Below, piece by piece: positions 35,205-49,259 of a DNA stretch of 64,000 bases. Position numbers and translations under genes: made by a program. Position 1 is the stretch's first letter, and each line of letters opens with the position of its first letter. The notes under the pieces are model-generated. The model saw only the letters and a list, made by a program, of their open reading frames with translations, was not told the DNA's origin and did no database searches. The DNA comes from Rhynchosporium graminicola (Eukaryota > Ascomycota > Leotiomycetes > Helotiales > Ploettnerulaceae): contig FJUW01000011.1 in NCBI GenBank assembly GCA_900074885.1, positions 496,001-560,000 of the forward strand. Direction: 5' to 3'.

Positions 35205-38200
35205 TTAAATAAAAAGATCAAGATAGCTGGAGATAGCTTACTATAATATCTTACTACTAAGTTAGTTATTTAATAACTACTCGCATATAGCCGAGATACT
35301 AGAGATCTCTCAGATAACTATAAATCAGGGTTTAATTTAGCTTATTATAAATAGTATAATAGAGGAGGTCTTCGCTAACGCTCTTTTAATAACTCCTTTA
35401 GTATAAAGGAATTATAGATAGATTTTGAAGAAAGTATAATAAATACCCCGGAACTTTAACCTCTACGTATCGCCGCCGAAATAGCCCTAATATACCCCTT
35501 TTTAAGCTACTATTATAGCTCTTAACTAATAAACTAAAGACTTCTCTAGTTCTAGAGGAACTTAACGCGATCCCTCCTACTCTACCTCCGAACCTAATCT
35601 ATTATACTCTTCCTTACCCTAAACTTCTTTTACCCTAAAGAATATTAATACTTTATTAAAGAAGTACTAACTGAGAGAGAAAAGAAAATAAAAGCGAAAT
35701 TCACTAGGAGTATAATCGCTAAGTACTCTTACTACTATAAGTAACTCGAACCTAATCTATTCTCTCTTATAATAATTAGTAGACTAAGAGGAAAAGAATA
35801 ACTCTCTAGAAGATACTATAGATAAACTAATCTCTATATAAGATAGGTTCCTTATAGGGGTCCCTCGCCTATCTTCGATTCTCCTACTAGAACTAATATT
35901 ATAATCTCCGCGTATAGCGGAGTTTAATAACCTAATAAACTCTATTCTAATACGTAGTACTAAGAGAAAGGATACTATTCCTAATAAACTATCTCCCTCT
36001 CCCGGCGCCGAATCAATAAAGTCACGCCCTAAGAAGTCTTATCTTACTAAGAAAATCCTACCCCTAGATAATAGATCGGACTTTATCTTCCTCTAATAGA
36101 GAGTATCGATACGAGACTAGCTAGCTATAAACGCTAACTACTACCTTATAGACTTCTCCCGGCGCGTTCTCGTATAGGAGTTAGTTATTAGATTAGCTAA
36201 GGAATATCTTACGCTTTAGTACTTTACTAATAAGTTTAAAACTAGCGATAAAATAATCTCCTTATTAGAGGAGAACTTTCTTACTAGTTTAGAGGAAGAT
36301 AACTATTATAACGCTTTCTACTACTTAGAAATATAATAACCTAACTATATACGCGAGACTTTCGCCGAGTTTCGTAGTCGATTTCAAAGCGCTACTATCT
36401 AAAGTAAAGTTAAAAAGAAAGAGTAGTTCTTCTATATATAAGATAAGATTATACTATCCTTACGCGCTTTAACTCTTATTATTAAACTAACGTAGAATAA
36501 GGACTACGCTTCTATAGTTAGATCCTTACTTTCTTTTAATACTAAGCGTCGCTATAACTTAGAATATACTTATCCTGAGAAAGCTACTACCTAGGTATAG
36601 TACTATAAGCTTACTATTATTACTACGACTACTACTAGTTCTACCTCTTACCGGTCCTTAAGCTTAGCTCCTCGATAAACTACTCCTATACTATACGTAT
36701 ATACTTTTACCCCGGTATAAGCTAGTACTCCCTCTGCGCTAAAACGCCTTATTACCTCGACCGGAGAACTCCTTAGGTATTACGATTATAGATAGCTTAG
36801 TTATATTAAGCTAAACTACTCTAACTTACTTAAGGTTTAATTAATCGACGAATTTCCGGAAGAGGATTAAGTAACTAAGGAAGCAGTAGAAGATATACCC
36901 TCCGAATCTAGACTAATACTAGAGGGAAACGATAAGGCCTAGGTAAAAACTCTTTCTTAGGTTTATATAAGTATAATCTCTCTAATCTGGACTTTAACTC
37001 CCTAATAAGAAGTAAGTAATTTATATACCTGACTATAATTAGTATAAATAAGCTAAGAGTCTCTATAAATAGCTTAATCGATACCGGAGCGAACAGTTAT
37101 CTATTTATTAATTATACTCTTACCGGACGATTATTAGGGGCCCTTAGTATTAAAATCGAGCTACTACCTTATTCTATTCTAATACGTAGTTTCTAATAGT
37201 CTATTAGAACTTATATAACATATTTTATACGTTTATACCTTTCTATTAATAGTAGGCGTATTTATAATTACTCTTTTATTCTCCTTAATTTAGGATAATA
37301 AGATATAATTATTAGTATTAAATAGATATAACGATTTTAGGTTAAGCTAGATACGCTCTACTATAAGTTACTATAGTCGGAACGCTATCTAGCTACCTTC
37401 TGATATAATAAGGAGATAATTATAACTCTATTACCTCGTAAACCTAATATTAATCGATCTTACTAAATCGATACTAACGCGTAAGACTTAGCTATAAACT
37501 AGCTAGACTAATACTAATTATACTAAATAGTAGTAATACAATATATTAATATATTATCCTTACTCTTTAACTTATTTCCGCTTATTACTAAGGAATCCGA
37601 ACCCCTTTCTACTCCGAATTCATCGAGAAAGGTACCTGCGCCGAAACCTTACTATAAGTACTCCTCTTAACCTCCGAGGATCTGGAAACCGGTTCCGATT
37701 TACTAAATTAGTACTATAGCTTTTTACTTTAATATAAAATATAAAGGTTCCGAATTATTCTTTACTAGTATCTATAAGATAGACCGCCTCTTATAAGACT
37801 ATCTAAATAGCGACTCTCTTAAGGATCCTAATACTAAACGACTCGTAGCCGAAAAGCTACTGGAATAGTATTATACTCTTAAGGAAGCTTTTTCTAAGCG
37901 GGATTCTAATATTCTTCTACTATATCGCTTATACAATTATAAAATTATTCTAGAAGAACTATTACCTAACGTATATTCGCCTCTATATTAGTAATCTATA
38001 GACGAATTATAAGTAACTAAGGAGTATCTTATAGAGAACTTAGATAAGGGATTTATCGAATCTAGCTAAAGTCCCTTTATATTACTTATACTATTTATTA
38101 AAAAGGCTAATAGAGGATTACGCTTCTATATTAACTATTATAAGCTTAATATAATCACTCGAAAGGATTCCTACCTAATACTTAGGATTAATAAGCTCTT

Positions 38201-38847
38201 AACTTATATATCTAAAGTAGTAATCTTTACTAAACTAGATATCCGGGTAATATTTAACTATATCTATATAGACCCCGAATCAGAGGAGTATACTACTTTC
38301 CGAACCCGCTTCGGATCCTATAAATATAAAGTACTACCTTTTAAGCTCTATAATAGACCTAGTACGTACTAGCGATATATAAATAATATACTACTAGATT
38401 ACCTAGATAATTTCTATATAGCTTACTTAGATAATATCCTTATATACTTAGAAACGCTCTAAGAATATAAGGAATATATTAAATTAGTACTATAACGCTT
38501 AATAGATACTAGACTTTAAGTAGATATTAAGAAAAGCGAATTCTATATTACTCGGACTAAATACCTTAGATATATTATTACTATTAACAGAATCGAGCTA
38601 GATCCTAAGAAAATAATACTATTAGTAGACTAGAAGTACCCCGAAATAGTAATAGCTATAAAATCTTTCCTAGGATTCTATAAGTTCTACTATTAATTTA
38701 TTCGGAATTTCGGCCTTATCGCTAAACTTCTCTTAGTGCTTACTCGGCCTATAGTACTATAGAATTTCACTAACGATTATAAGAAGTCCTTTAACGATTT
38801 ATATTAATAGCTACTATTAGTGCAGAAACTATACTATTTCGACCCTA

Positions 38848-38990
38848 AATTATAAACTAAACTAGAAACTAATACTTCTAATAGTATAATAGCTAGAGTT
38901 ATCTTCTAATTATATAAAGATAACTAGTAGTATCTAATTAGATTCTACTCCTATATTCTTAATAGATATAAACTAAACTAGAAGATCTAC
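38848..38990 (+). repeat. Gap-flanking duplicate, left copy
   Basis: 143 bp identical to 39,760-39,902 except for one T/C, ending exactly at the first N. Confidence 0.97.
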
Positions 38991-39759
38991 NNNNNNNNNN
39001 NNNNNNNNNNNNNNNNNNNNNNNNNNNNNNNNNNNNNNNNNNNNNNNNNNNNNNNNNNNNNNNNNNNNNNNNNNNNNNNNNNNNNNNNNNNNNNNNNNNN
39101 NNNNNNNNNNNNNNNNNNNNNNNNNNNNNNNNNNNNNNNNNNNNNNNNNNNNNNNNNNNNNNNNNNNNNNNNNNNNNNNNNNNNNNNNNNNNNNNNNNNN
39201 NNNNNNNNNNNNNNNNNNNNNNNNNNNNNNNNNNNNNNNNNNNNNNNNNNNNNNNNNNNNNNNNNNNNNNNNNNNNNNNNNNNNNNNNNNNNNNNNNNNN
39301 NNNNNNNNNNNNNNNNNNNNNNNNNNNNNNNNNNNNNNNNNNNNNNNNNNNNNNNNNNNNNNNNNNNNNNNNNNNNNNNNNNNNNNNNNNNNNNNNNNNN
39401 NNNNNNNNNNNNNNNNNNNNNNNNNNNNNNNNNNNNNNNNNNNNNNNNNNNNNNNNNNNNNNNNNNNNNNNNNNNNNNNNNNNNNNNNNNNNNNNNNNNN
39501 NNNNNNNNNNNNNNNNNNNNNNNNNNNNNNNNNNNNNNNNNNNNNNNNNNNNNNNNNNNNNNNNNNNNNNNNNNNNNNNNNNNNNNNNNNNNNNNNNNNN
39601 NNNNNNNNNNNNNNNNNNNNNNNNNNNNNNNNNNNNNNNNNNNNNNNNNNNNNNNNNNNNNNNNNNNNNNNNNNNNNNNNNNNNNNNNNNNNNNNNNNNN
39701 NNNNNNNNNNNNNNNNNNNNNNNNNNNNNNNNNNNNNNNNNNNNNNNNNNNNNNNNNNN
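38991..39759. other. Assembly gap (769 N)
   Basis: A run of N inside the B RNase H region. The 143 bp before it are repeated directly after it, and the frame continues normally if one copy and the N run are removed. The gap therefore looks like two contig ends that overlap and were not merged. Confidence 0.9.
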
Positions 39760-39902
39760 AATTATAAACTAAACTAGAAACTAATACTTCTAATAGTATA
39801 ATAGCTAGAGTTATCTCCTAATTATATAAAGATAACTAGTAGTATCTAATTAGATTCTACTCCTATATTCTTAATAGATATAAACTAAACTAGAAGATCT
39901 AC
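39760..39902 (+). repeat. Gap-flanking duplicate, right copy
   Basis: Starts at the first base after the N run; partner of 38,848-38,990. Confidence 0.97.
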
Positions 39903-41901
39903 GATAAGGAGCTATACGCTATTATTAAGTTTTTCCGGAAATAGAGACCGGAACTTATATCTCTACGATACTATACTAGCGTATATACGGACTATCGATC
40001 CTTAGAATACTTTATAACTACTAAGGTCTTAACTAGTAAGTAAGCTAGATAAATAGAATTCCTTTCCGAATTCAACTTTCAAATTATATATATACTTAGT
40101 AAAGATAATACTAAAGCTAATATCCTTAGCTATAAGGAATAAGACCTAAGGATATAAGAATAATAGAAATAGGATAATAGATCTCAGGTTTTATTACCTC
40201 TAGACTACTTAGACCCTAAGATTAACATAGAACTAGCTAAGTATTATATCGATTAAATCAGTTATATATACCTAATATCGCTAGGGACTAATACGCTACT
40301 AGAACCCGTATATAACTCTTTTAATTTAATTGAGAAACTATATTAATTTAACTAAGAATTATTCTCTAATAAACGGAATATATTAGGAGATAGCTATACT
40401 ATTAACGATAGTTTACTACTTTATAATAGTTATCTATACGTATAACGCTATACTCCGCTATATACCTATTTAATTAGTGAAGTCTACGATTAAGTTTCCT
40501 CTGCTTATCTAAATACTCGTAAGACTACTGAAATAATTTCTACTTATTACTACTAGAAAGGACTTATATCGGATATAAAACGGTATACTTATAATTACTG
40601 CCCTTATTAGTACTCTTATCTGAAGCAAACGAAATAGTAAGGATTCCTCTACTTATTACTAGTGCTTAGCTACTCTATATAGTACTTAGCTATAGATTTT
40701 AAGGACTTCCCGCCTAATAACTAAGGATTTAATAGGATATTAGTATTTATCGACTGCCTAAGGAAAGACTCTATATTAATACTATATTACTATAATATCG
40801 ATACCCGCGGGATAGTGATATTATTTATCTAATAGATATATTATTTCGGATATACTCCTAAGTTAATTATATCCGACCGAGGAGCTTAGTTAGTCTTATC
40901 CTTCTAGTAAGAGTTTTACTATATAATTAGAGTTAAGGTTAAGCTCTCTATTTCTTTCTACTAGTAAACCGATAGATAAACGGAGATTATAAATCGGTAT
41001 ATTAACTAACGCTTTAGACCTTTTATTAATTACTACTAGAGTAACTAGGGCGAACTATTACTGATAATAGACTACGCTTAAGTAACCTTACCTTATAACT
41101 CTATCGGTATAGCGCTATATACCCTTAAATATAGTATATTACTACGGAATAGCTAGGACTAGAAGTAATCTACCGGATCGATACTATAAGAGAAGCTTAA
41201 CTATACTAATACTAAATCCTTAGCTAAACGTATTAAATCCGCTATCGAGGTTATAAAAGCTAATATACTAGCTACTTAGTATAGGATAAGCGCTGTAATT
41301 GACCCGAAATAGCGTAGTATCGACTAAGAAGTTAGAGATAAGGTATTTCTCTCTATAAGGAACCTTAAGAATTACTAGCTAAGTAAGAAGCTATCTAGTC
41401 TCTAGGTAGGACTATACTAAGTCTTAGCTAAGATCAGATACTCCTATAAGCTAGATTTACCCCTAGGATCTTCTATATATAATATATTCGCTCCCGAATT
41501 ACTCTTTAAGGACTCGGATAACTTATTACTAGACTAGGAGTTACTAAACCTACTCCTAGAGGTTATTACTACTTAAGAAGAGTAAGAGTTATAAGATATA
41601 CTTACTATATAGCTCCTAAGAGGTAATCTAAAGTATTAAGTTAGCTAGCTAAGCTACGACTTAGATCTAACTTAGTATAATACTTCCGACCTAATAAGTA
41701 CTCTATATAAGCTTAGAGATTTCTACGCTATTAACCTAAGTAAACCTAGACCTCCGCGTAAACTAGATTAGTAGATTAAGGCCTAGGAAAACGGAATAGA
41801 TAACTATAGTTACTTAGAGGATAATAAGCTATTATAGTTACTAGTATTAGAATTTATTACTAAGGATAATCCCCCGATTATACTCTATAATAACGCTATA
41901 T

Positions 41902-42842
41902 CTAAAACTCTACTTCTTTAATTACCTCTACTTTACTAGCTTTCTCCCTTAAGTTCTCTAGAGCTTCTAATAAATCTGGAATATCTGGAACTAGAACTAC
42001 TATATCTAACTCCTTACTTAAATCTACTAATATAGCCTTAGTAGTAGACTAAGTATAATAGCTAATCCTACGTGCTTTCTTCTTTAGAGAGGGTCCGGGA
42101 GTATCTAGATCTAATACTATCTCTGAACTAGAAGGTAAATTCCTTTTTCCTTTAGTATTAGATATTATAGCTTTAAATATAGCTTTCTTTATAAATTCCT
42201 ATATAATACTATTTAATTCCTTCGTTTACTTTAACGCTATTTCAGCTATTAACTTAGACTCTGCTGAATCGACTATCAGAAGATCTAAATCTTATATCGC
42301 GTTAGTATCGTATTAGTATCTAAGGGTTTAAGATTATAACTTACTACTTTAATAAACTTTAACTCCTTAAATACTTTCTCTATAGAACGCCTTAAAGCAT
42401 AAGTCTCTACTAATTATATAGTAGTAATCTCTAACGTAGTAGTAGGAGCAGCAGATTTCGTAAGACGATAGATCTAATTAATAGCCTTATAAGTAGCTAT
42501 GATACTACTCCGATTTAGCTCCGTGTCCTTAGCTTCGCTGCTAAGAAATAAACCGGATAAAATAGTATACTCTATATTAATATAGTTAAGTAACTATAAC
42601 GCGTTAGTATATATAATTACGTTCATATTTAAGTAACTTATATACTTATAACTGCTCTTTAACGCCGAATAATACTTATAAAGCTTAGAGTTAGGCTTAT
42701 TAAATAAGTATAAGAGCTCTAAAATAGGAGTATTATTATACTTTATCTTAAGGAAAGCGCGAATATATCGTAAGTAATATATATAATACGCCGCCGAAAG
42801 AGTACTAGTAGGAACTAGTAAAGGTACTATAGGAGTTAGCAT
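41902..42842 (-). pseudogene. B antisense accessory frame at the element's 3' end
   Basis: A minus-strand frame starting at ATG 42,842 and ending at TAG 41,902-41,904, tail to tail with pol and about 500 bp from the 3' LTR. About 315 codons, with few stops and one frame change near 42,290. The first 82 codons are open. The C-terminal part is acidic and helical with a Lys/Arg patch (SLKKKARRIS). No domain recognised. The protein-like reading on the strand opposite to pol suggests an accessory gene with its own promoter. Antisense 3' ORFs have, from memory, been described in some Botrytis Gypsy elements, but I cannot confirm homology. Confidence 0.65.
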
Positions 42843-43357
42843 TATAGATCTATGAAACCCTTGTACTATACTTAAGGATTATCCTTAAAACTAAGATAGG
42901 AAACTTACTTATATTAAGAGAAGAGTTAATTAGGTCGATTGATATATAAGATTGCAGCAGATTACTATAGTAGTTAGTAATAATACTTACTATAGGAGCT
43001 GTATCGCAGTCTAGGGAGAGTAAGCTTATAAGTTGAAGTAGTTATCGCGGTTGAAAAGGAAAAGCTCTAATATTAATAAACCCCTTCCTTTATATACCCT
43101 ACGGCTTACTTAAACTCGACTCTTATTATAAATAGATAAAGTAAATACTACTTACCGCCTAATTTAGAAGCTACGACTAATATAGTACTATTATAGCGAC
43201 GTAACTAGTCAGAACCTGATAAAGAATTTACTACTACTAAAGAGCGGCTAGCGCCTATTACGCGAATATCGACGAAAACAGTTATAATAAAGACTAATTC
43301 TAGTATAAACTATAACCTTCAGAGCTTAGGGTAAAGCTCTTCTTAGGGGGGGGGTAA

Positions 43358-43625
43358 TATAAAAATAGCTAACCTGAATATCATATGAGAAGAAGGATAG
43401 ATAATAGGGCCTAAGTTCATAGGTATCCCGGCAGAACTAGTATCTGACCCGGTATAGTATCGGACTAGTACCGGTATATATATATAAGGTGCCTTATACT
43501 CTATCTCTCTTCTTCTTTCTTCCTTATCTTTTTATTTCCTTTATAGTAGACTATATAAGATCGCTCTTAGCCTCCCTACTTGTTTATTCTTGCTTATATA
43601 CCGCCTTGAGTCTTGTGTCGTTACA
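43358..43625 (+). repeat. B 3' LTR
   Basis: 268 bp. Its last about 80 bp (from tagactatataag to cgttaca) are nearly identical, in reverse complement, to the start of the left LTR of element E at 57,842. Confidence 0.93.
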
Positions 43626-43630
43626 AGAAC

Positions 43631-46600
43631 TACGCTAGTTACGGGACGAGTTCCTAGAACTACGCTAATTAACTACTTAGCGCTCTACTAAGTCTATATC
43701 GTTTAATAATATTTAATCGCGTATAATACTACTATTATTAATTAAAGAAGATAACGCTACTCTTATGCCTAATAATTATTATCGAGAATAATCTACCGAA
43801 GGAATATTATTAATATTATATGCTACGCGTATAGAGAAGATACTAAACCTTCTAAATAAGCTCTCTAATAAAATCGACTACTCTCTAAAACTCTAGGAAG
43901 TATAGATACGTAACGCCCTCCGGCGCTACTCTAGCTACTTTATCGATAAAGATCACTATAAAGATTAGTTACTTAACTAAACGGAAAGAATAGCTAGAAC
44001 TTACCTAGAACTCTTATTCTTAGAACTAGAATATAACGAAGAAAGTAGTATAATCGATTTACTCGATATAATCACTTAACTCGTCTCCTTCTTATCTAAT
44101 CTATATGACTAATAAACTATAAGAGCTAGCTACTCCGCGCTAAAGATAGATTATAAGTAGACCTTCTAGACGTTCTACTATGAGTTTCATACGCTAGCTC
44201 GTAAAGCTAGAGTAAAAAATTAATCGACTCTGAAAATAGACTTATAAGAGAAGCTACCTGTATAGCTACGGAAACAGCTCTTCTAATAGTACCGAATATT
44301 AAAGATACTAGAAGAATACGTTAAAGCTATATAAGCTAAAGACTAAAGTTAATTTATTAAAAAGACTTACTATTCTGAGTCTTCGGCTAAAGCTAGCGCG
44401 ACTCGGGAACGCCATATAAATACCTCCTCCTAGCGCCGTAGTACTAACTCCTCTTCTTATCTATAAATTAGTCTTCTTACGCCCGAGAACACTAGTACGA
44501 CTAGTAAATAAGTACTATACTCTACACGAAACGACACGCCTCGTACATAATCGCTAGCGAATACTCCTTATTACTTTACGCTTACCTTATATCTACACTT
44601 ATTATTAGCTCGACTTAATACTCCGTATCGAATCAACGTAATTAACGCTAATAATAACGTTTATAGCGAATCAGAAGATAATAATAATAAAGAAACATAT
44701 AATAACGCCTAAGAGTATATTAAACCGCTAGTAAAAGATTACGCTTAGGGAAAGACTCCTTCATAAGTAATATACGAGATATAAAATATCTTAACCTTAC
44801 GAAGCTTCTTAGTAGTTAATCGTTTACTATACGTGCTACTCTTACTAAGAATAGACTCTTATATAAGCTACTCGCACTTCTCGATTCTGGAGCTAATAGA
44901 TACTATTTTATTAATTATTCTTTTCTTAAATCTCTTTCCTTCTTCTTAAAACCTTCTATTTACCCTCTACTAAATGCAATTCCTATTAAAGGCTTTAATA
45001 GCATTAATAGTAGTACTATTAGTTATTATACAATACTTAATTTAATAGTAGATTATCGCGTTTAGGTATTTACCCTTTTTCTTATTACTACTCTCGGAAA
45101 CTACGATATTATACTCGGAAGGACCTGGCTTTCGGAATATCAAGTACTCTTAGATACCTCTAAATAATAGATTATTTAGCTACTATATACTCCTCCTAGT
45201 AACGTTTATAGCTCTCCGATCGAGATCAAGGACTTACGTAAATACTATACTTACTAGCGCTACTAATATGACGCTAACGAACGAAACAAACGCTTTAATT
45301 AGTTCTAGGAAGCGTATAAGGAATAGCGAAGCGTAGCTAACTCTCCTATTAATATTCGAGCTATTATTAACTCTATCTCTGTTATTAAACGACTATTACT
45401 AGCTTAGAAGCGCACTTCTAGGGAGACTTATAGCTATAAAAACATCTAAAACTCTCCCTTAGAAGGTATTCTATAGGTAACTAACCCTCCATTACTACTA
45501 CTGATTAGTTAGGACCGATTCTCCAGCGTTTATATTACTTATTATAGATACGATAAGCCTAAGTGTTTATTACCTAAAGAATAAGAATAGAGCAGTAAAG
45601 AGAAATCTTTATACTCTAGAGAAGCTATTAATATACAGCCGAAGTGCATACGATTTAGCGATATTATCGCTTATATCTCGCGTGAATCTCTATTTTAACT
45701 CTAATTAGAAGTCTTTACGTTAAAGACCTATATATAAGACTACGCTTATGCAATTTATACTATAGATTAATAGTTGCTCGGGATACTATCTCGCGACTTA
45801 ATAGAAGCTACTTAAAGTATAAATATAGCTACTATAATATTTCGGAAGCGATAAAGATTACCTTATATACTCAGATCTCTTCTAGAGCCTCTTGCGCTAG
45901 AGATTTATACGATTAGTAGCTTAGCTTTCTATCTCTTATATAAACGCTAGAAGTCTTTTAATAATAAGATCTTCTCTATTACTTTTTACGAGATAAATAA
46001 GCTTCTTAACGACCGAATCGCAGTTTAGTAACATAATATTACTATTATATCTTTAACTATTAACCTTACGGAATATCGTAAAACCGCTTAGCAATTTACT
46101 ATTAGCTTAAGCGAATTAGATTTAGAACTATAGATCCCTTACGAGTATAGCTAGTAAGTATATATCTTTTCTAAGGAAGCTAGCGATATTCTCCCTCCTT
46201 ATCGCTTATACGATTACTAAATTAAGCTTAAGGAAGAGGCTGAGAAGAACCTCAAATACTCTCCCTTATATAAGATATTAGCTAAAGAACTTAAAGTCGT
46301 TAAGGCGTATATTACTAATAACTTAGCTAAAGGTTTTATTAAACCTTCTTAAGTACTATACGCTGCACCTATTCTTTTCGTTAAGAAAGCTAATAGAAGT
46401 CTAAGATTCTATATCGACTTTCGCGTATTTAATAACCTCACGAGAAAGGATTAATATCTACTACTATTAATCGATAAAACGCTAGCTAGAATCTCTACTA
46501 CTAAGATATTTACTAAACTAGATATTCGCTAGGCGTTCTACCGAATTCGAATGGATCTAGCCTCTAAAGAGTATACGACCTTCCGGACCTATTATAGTAT

Positions 46601-49240
46601 ATATAAGTATAAAGTACTCTCTTTCGGTCTAACTAACGGCCCTGCGATATACTAGCGATATATGAATAATATCTTATTTAACTACTTAGACGACTTCTAT
46701 ATAGTATATCTAAACGATATTCTGATCTACTCTAACGACTTACTATAGTATTAATTATACGTATATAAGGTACTATAACGATTATAAGACGCTAGATTAT
46801 AAGCCGACCTTAAGAAGTATAAATTTAACGTTACTCGTACTAAATACTTTAGATTTATTATTTCTACTTCTGGGATCGAGGTAGACCCTAAGAAAGTTAA
46901 TATTATATAATCTTAGAATTACCCGATAATAGTTAAGGGCGTATAATCGTTCTTAAGCTTTTATAACTTCTACTAACGATTTATTAAGGACTACGGAATT
47001 ATTATAAAACCTCTTATATAACTTACTAAAAATAATATATCTTTTCAATTCGCTAAGGAGTATAAAGATACCTTTAATCACTTAAAGCACGCTCTTACTT
47101 TAGTACTACTCCTCTACTAATATTAGTAATATCTACCTTATATAATCGAAACAGACACTAGTAATAGAGTAATAGCAGGTGTGCTATCGTAATAGTATAA
47201 CGAAGACTAATTCCTAGTAGCCTACTTCTCTAAGACTATATTACCTGCCGAGCTCAATTACGCTATCTATAATAAGGAAATACTCGTAATTATATAATCT
47301 TTCAGTAACTAGAGATCTGAGCTCGTAGGCGCACTATATTAGATCCGCGTTATTACTAATTATAAAGCTCTTAAGTACTTCATAACCTCTAAATAGCTAA
47401 ACGCACGATAAGTACGATAGGCCGAGCTACTCGCAGATTATAACTTTATAATTACCTATCGACCTAGGAAGCATAATCTACTCGCTAACGCTCTCTCTCG
47501 TAGAATAGATAAATTAGACGACTAGAATAACGCTAAAAGAACCTAGCGTTTATAGCAGCTACTACGCGAAAACTAAATCGATCTAGTACTACTTATAAGT
47601 AACCTCCGGAATAGCTCTAACTCTATAGATAACTTTAAGCTTATTAACGCCTTAGAAGTCGCCGACCTATCGCTAGTCTTTTCTATAGTATAATAAGTAC
47701 TTAACGCTAATCGTACTACGCTATTACTCTAAGTACTACGGAAATAAGCTCTCTCTGCTACTCTTAGAAAACTAACTATAGAAAAAGATCTTCTACTCTA
47801 TAAAAGAAGACTAATTATACTTAACGTTTTATACCTCTATATACTACTTATACGCGAAGTATACGACTAATTAGAGACTACTTATCTAAGTGTAAAGAAA
47901 ACCTTATAACTACTAGTATTATAATACTAGTAATATAGAATCGCTTTAACTATTAACTAGTACTACTATAACTATTATACTTACTAACGAATTCAAGTGC
48001 CGCGCGATAAGAAACCGGGCCTCCTCTAACCTCTACTTGTACTATTACGTCTATAGGAGCATATTATAGTCGACTACTATAGCTTTAACCGCGATAAATA
48101 TAGCTATAATAATATTCTCGTATTTATCGACCGTTTTAGTAAATAAGTAATTAGTATTCTATACCGAAAGACCTCTAATACGCGCGACCTTAAAAAGCTT
48201 TACTTATACTACGTATACTACTATTTCGGAGCTCTATTAATAATTACCTCTAATAGAAAGCCTTAATTCGTTTCCTGTTTTTAGACTATAGTTATTACGA
48301 TTCTCGGCACTAAAAGATAGCTTTCTGCAGCAGACTACTTATAAACAGATAGCTAAACAGAGATCTATAACTAATATCTCTAATATAAATTACGACCTTT
48401 TATCTCTTACTATTAAGACAACTAGTCGGAATTCTTACTTATTATAGACTACGCCTAGATAACTCTCCCTTACGAATCCCTTAGAGGTCTCTTACTCTTT
48501 AAAGTTATTTATAGATATATACCTCGCGTTAATTAGAATTAGAAAGACCTACCTGACTTTACTACGCCTACTAATAAGTTAAATACTTAGTAAGCTCTAG
48601 ATTACGCTAATTATCTGCGCGACACCTAGATTACTACTTAATTAAGCTTCTAACGTGCTTAAGCTAAGATATCCTAATCCTATAATCGCTTACGCTATAA
48701 AGTCGACTTTACTATAGACGACTTTATCTAGCTAGATATACGCTACTTTACGAGTACTCGACCTAGTAAAAAACTCGACTTCCCGACTAATAGACTCTTC
48801 TATATAATTGAAAAGGTCAGAAGCTCTTATTATCTAGAGCTCCCTACTAGTATAAAAGTATATAACGTATTCCCTGCTGCTAAGCTACAGAAGTATCTAA
48901 ACGACCCCTTGCTAGGATAAACCTTACTACTGCTACTACCTATTAATATTACTAGTGACGATAAATAGGAGATCGAAGATATACTTACGTGCCGTAAGTA
49001 GCGTAATAGCCTCTTATACCGAGTTTCCTAGTTAAATTAAGACGTCGATCTTATATAGTACGACGCTATAGATATCAAATACGCTCCCGCTAAGCTATAA
49101 TAATTCCACCTTAATAACTTAATATAAGCTAGACCTCCTGCTAAACTACCTGATTAGCTAAAAGCTTTCTATAATAGAATTAATAATTATAACTACTTTA
49201 ATAGTAATAAGGAAATAGACTAACGCTCGAGGGCGAGCTT
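43631..49240 (+). pseudogene. A gag-pol relic with chromodomain-like tail
   Basis: The plus-strand polyprotein resumes after B; its first part is at 34,472-34,931. Motifs in order: aspartic protease LDSGANR at 44,880-44,900; reverse transcriptase YLND-ILIYS near 46,707-46,730 (first active-site Asp changed to Asn), preceded by the FTKLDIR and LSFGLTNGP regions; RNase H around 47,140-47,500 (ETDTSNRVIAG); integrase with SNRKPQ at 48,249-48,266 (Asp to Asn) and TEI near 48,357-48,370; chromodomain-like segment about 48,966-49,085 (EDILTCRKQRNSLLYRVS). The order PR-RT-RH-IN-chromodomain is that of chromoviruses. Frequent TAG/TAA codons lie where Gln or Trp would be. Not expressed as protein. Confidence 0.88.
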
Positions 49241-49259
49241 TTTTCGGAGGGGAGGGTAG

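Larger units (their letters stand above)
35300..41850 (+). pseudogene. B gag-pol relic with chromodomain
   Basis: Plus-strand polyprotein remains. A gag zinc knuckle at 36,778-36,819 keeps the CCHC spacing, but all three cysteines now read Tyr and the His also reads Tyr (TGC/TGT to TAC/TAT, CAT to TAT), a direct sign of RIP. Protease IDTGANS at 37,077-37,097. RT active site YLDN-ILIY at 38,424-38,435 (second Asp to Asn). RNase H spans the N gap (about 38,860-40,140, YDKELYAIIKFF). Integrase has SDRGA at 40,872-40,886 and T-D-x-Q-T-E-I at about 40,968-40,988. Chromodomain at about 41,580-41,690 (LQDILTIQLLRGNLKYQVS). The frame ends at about 41,850. Confidence 0.87.
34937..43625 (+). mobile_element. 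B: Ty3/Gypsy chromovirus inserted in A
   Basis: Bounded by 268-bp LTRs and the duplication agaac (34,932-34,936 and 43,626-43,630). Ends read TATGACGACA (left) and TGTCGTTACA (right). A G-run polypurine tract (43,345-43,354) precedes the right LTR, so the element reads on the plus strand. It contains gag, protease, RT, RNase H, integrase and chromodomain relics, then an antisense frame before the 3' LTR. The length of 8,689 includes an N gap that is probably spurious (see 38,991-39,759). Confidence 0.93.

Noticed and set aside
42594..42842. 82-codon open frame taken alone as a gene
   Set aside because: It is the first part of the longer antisense pseudogene of element B, interrupted by a TAG.
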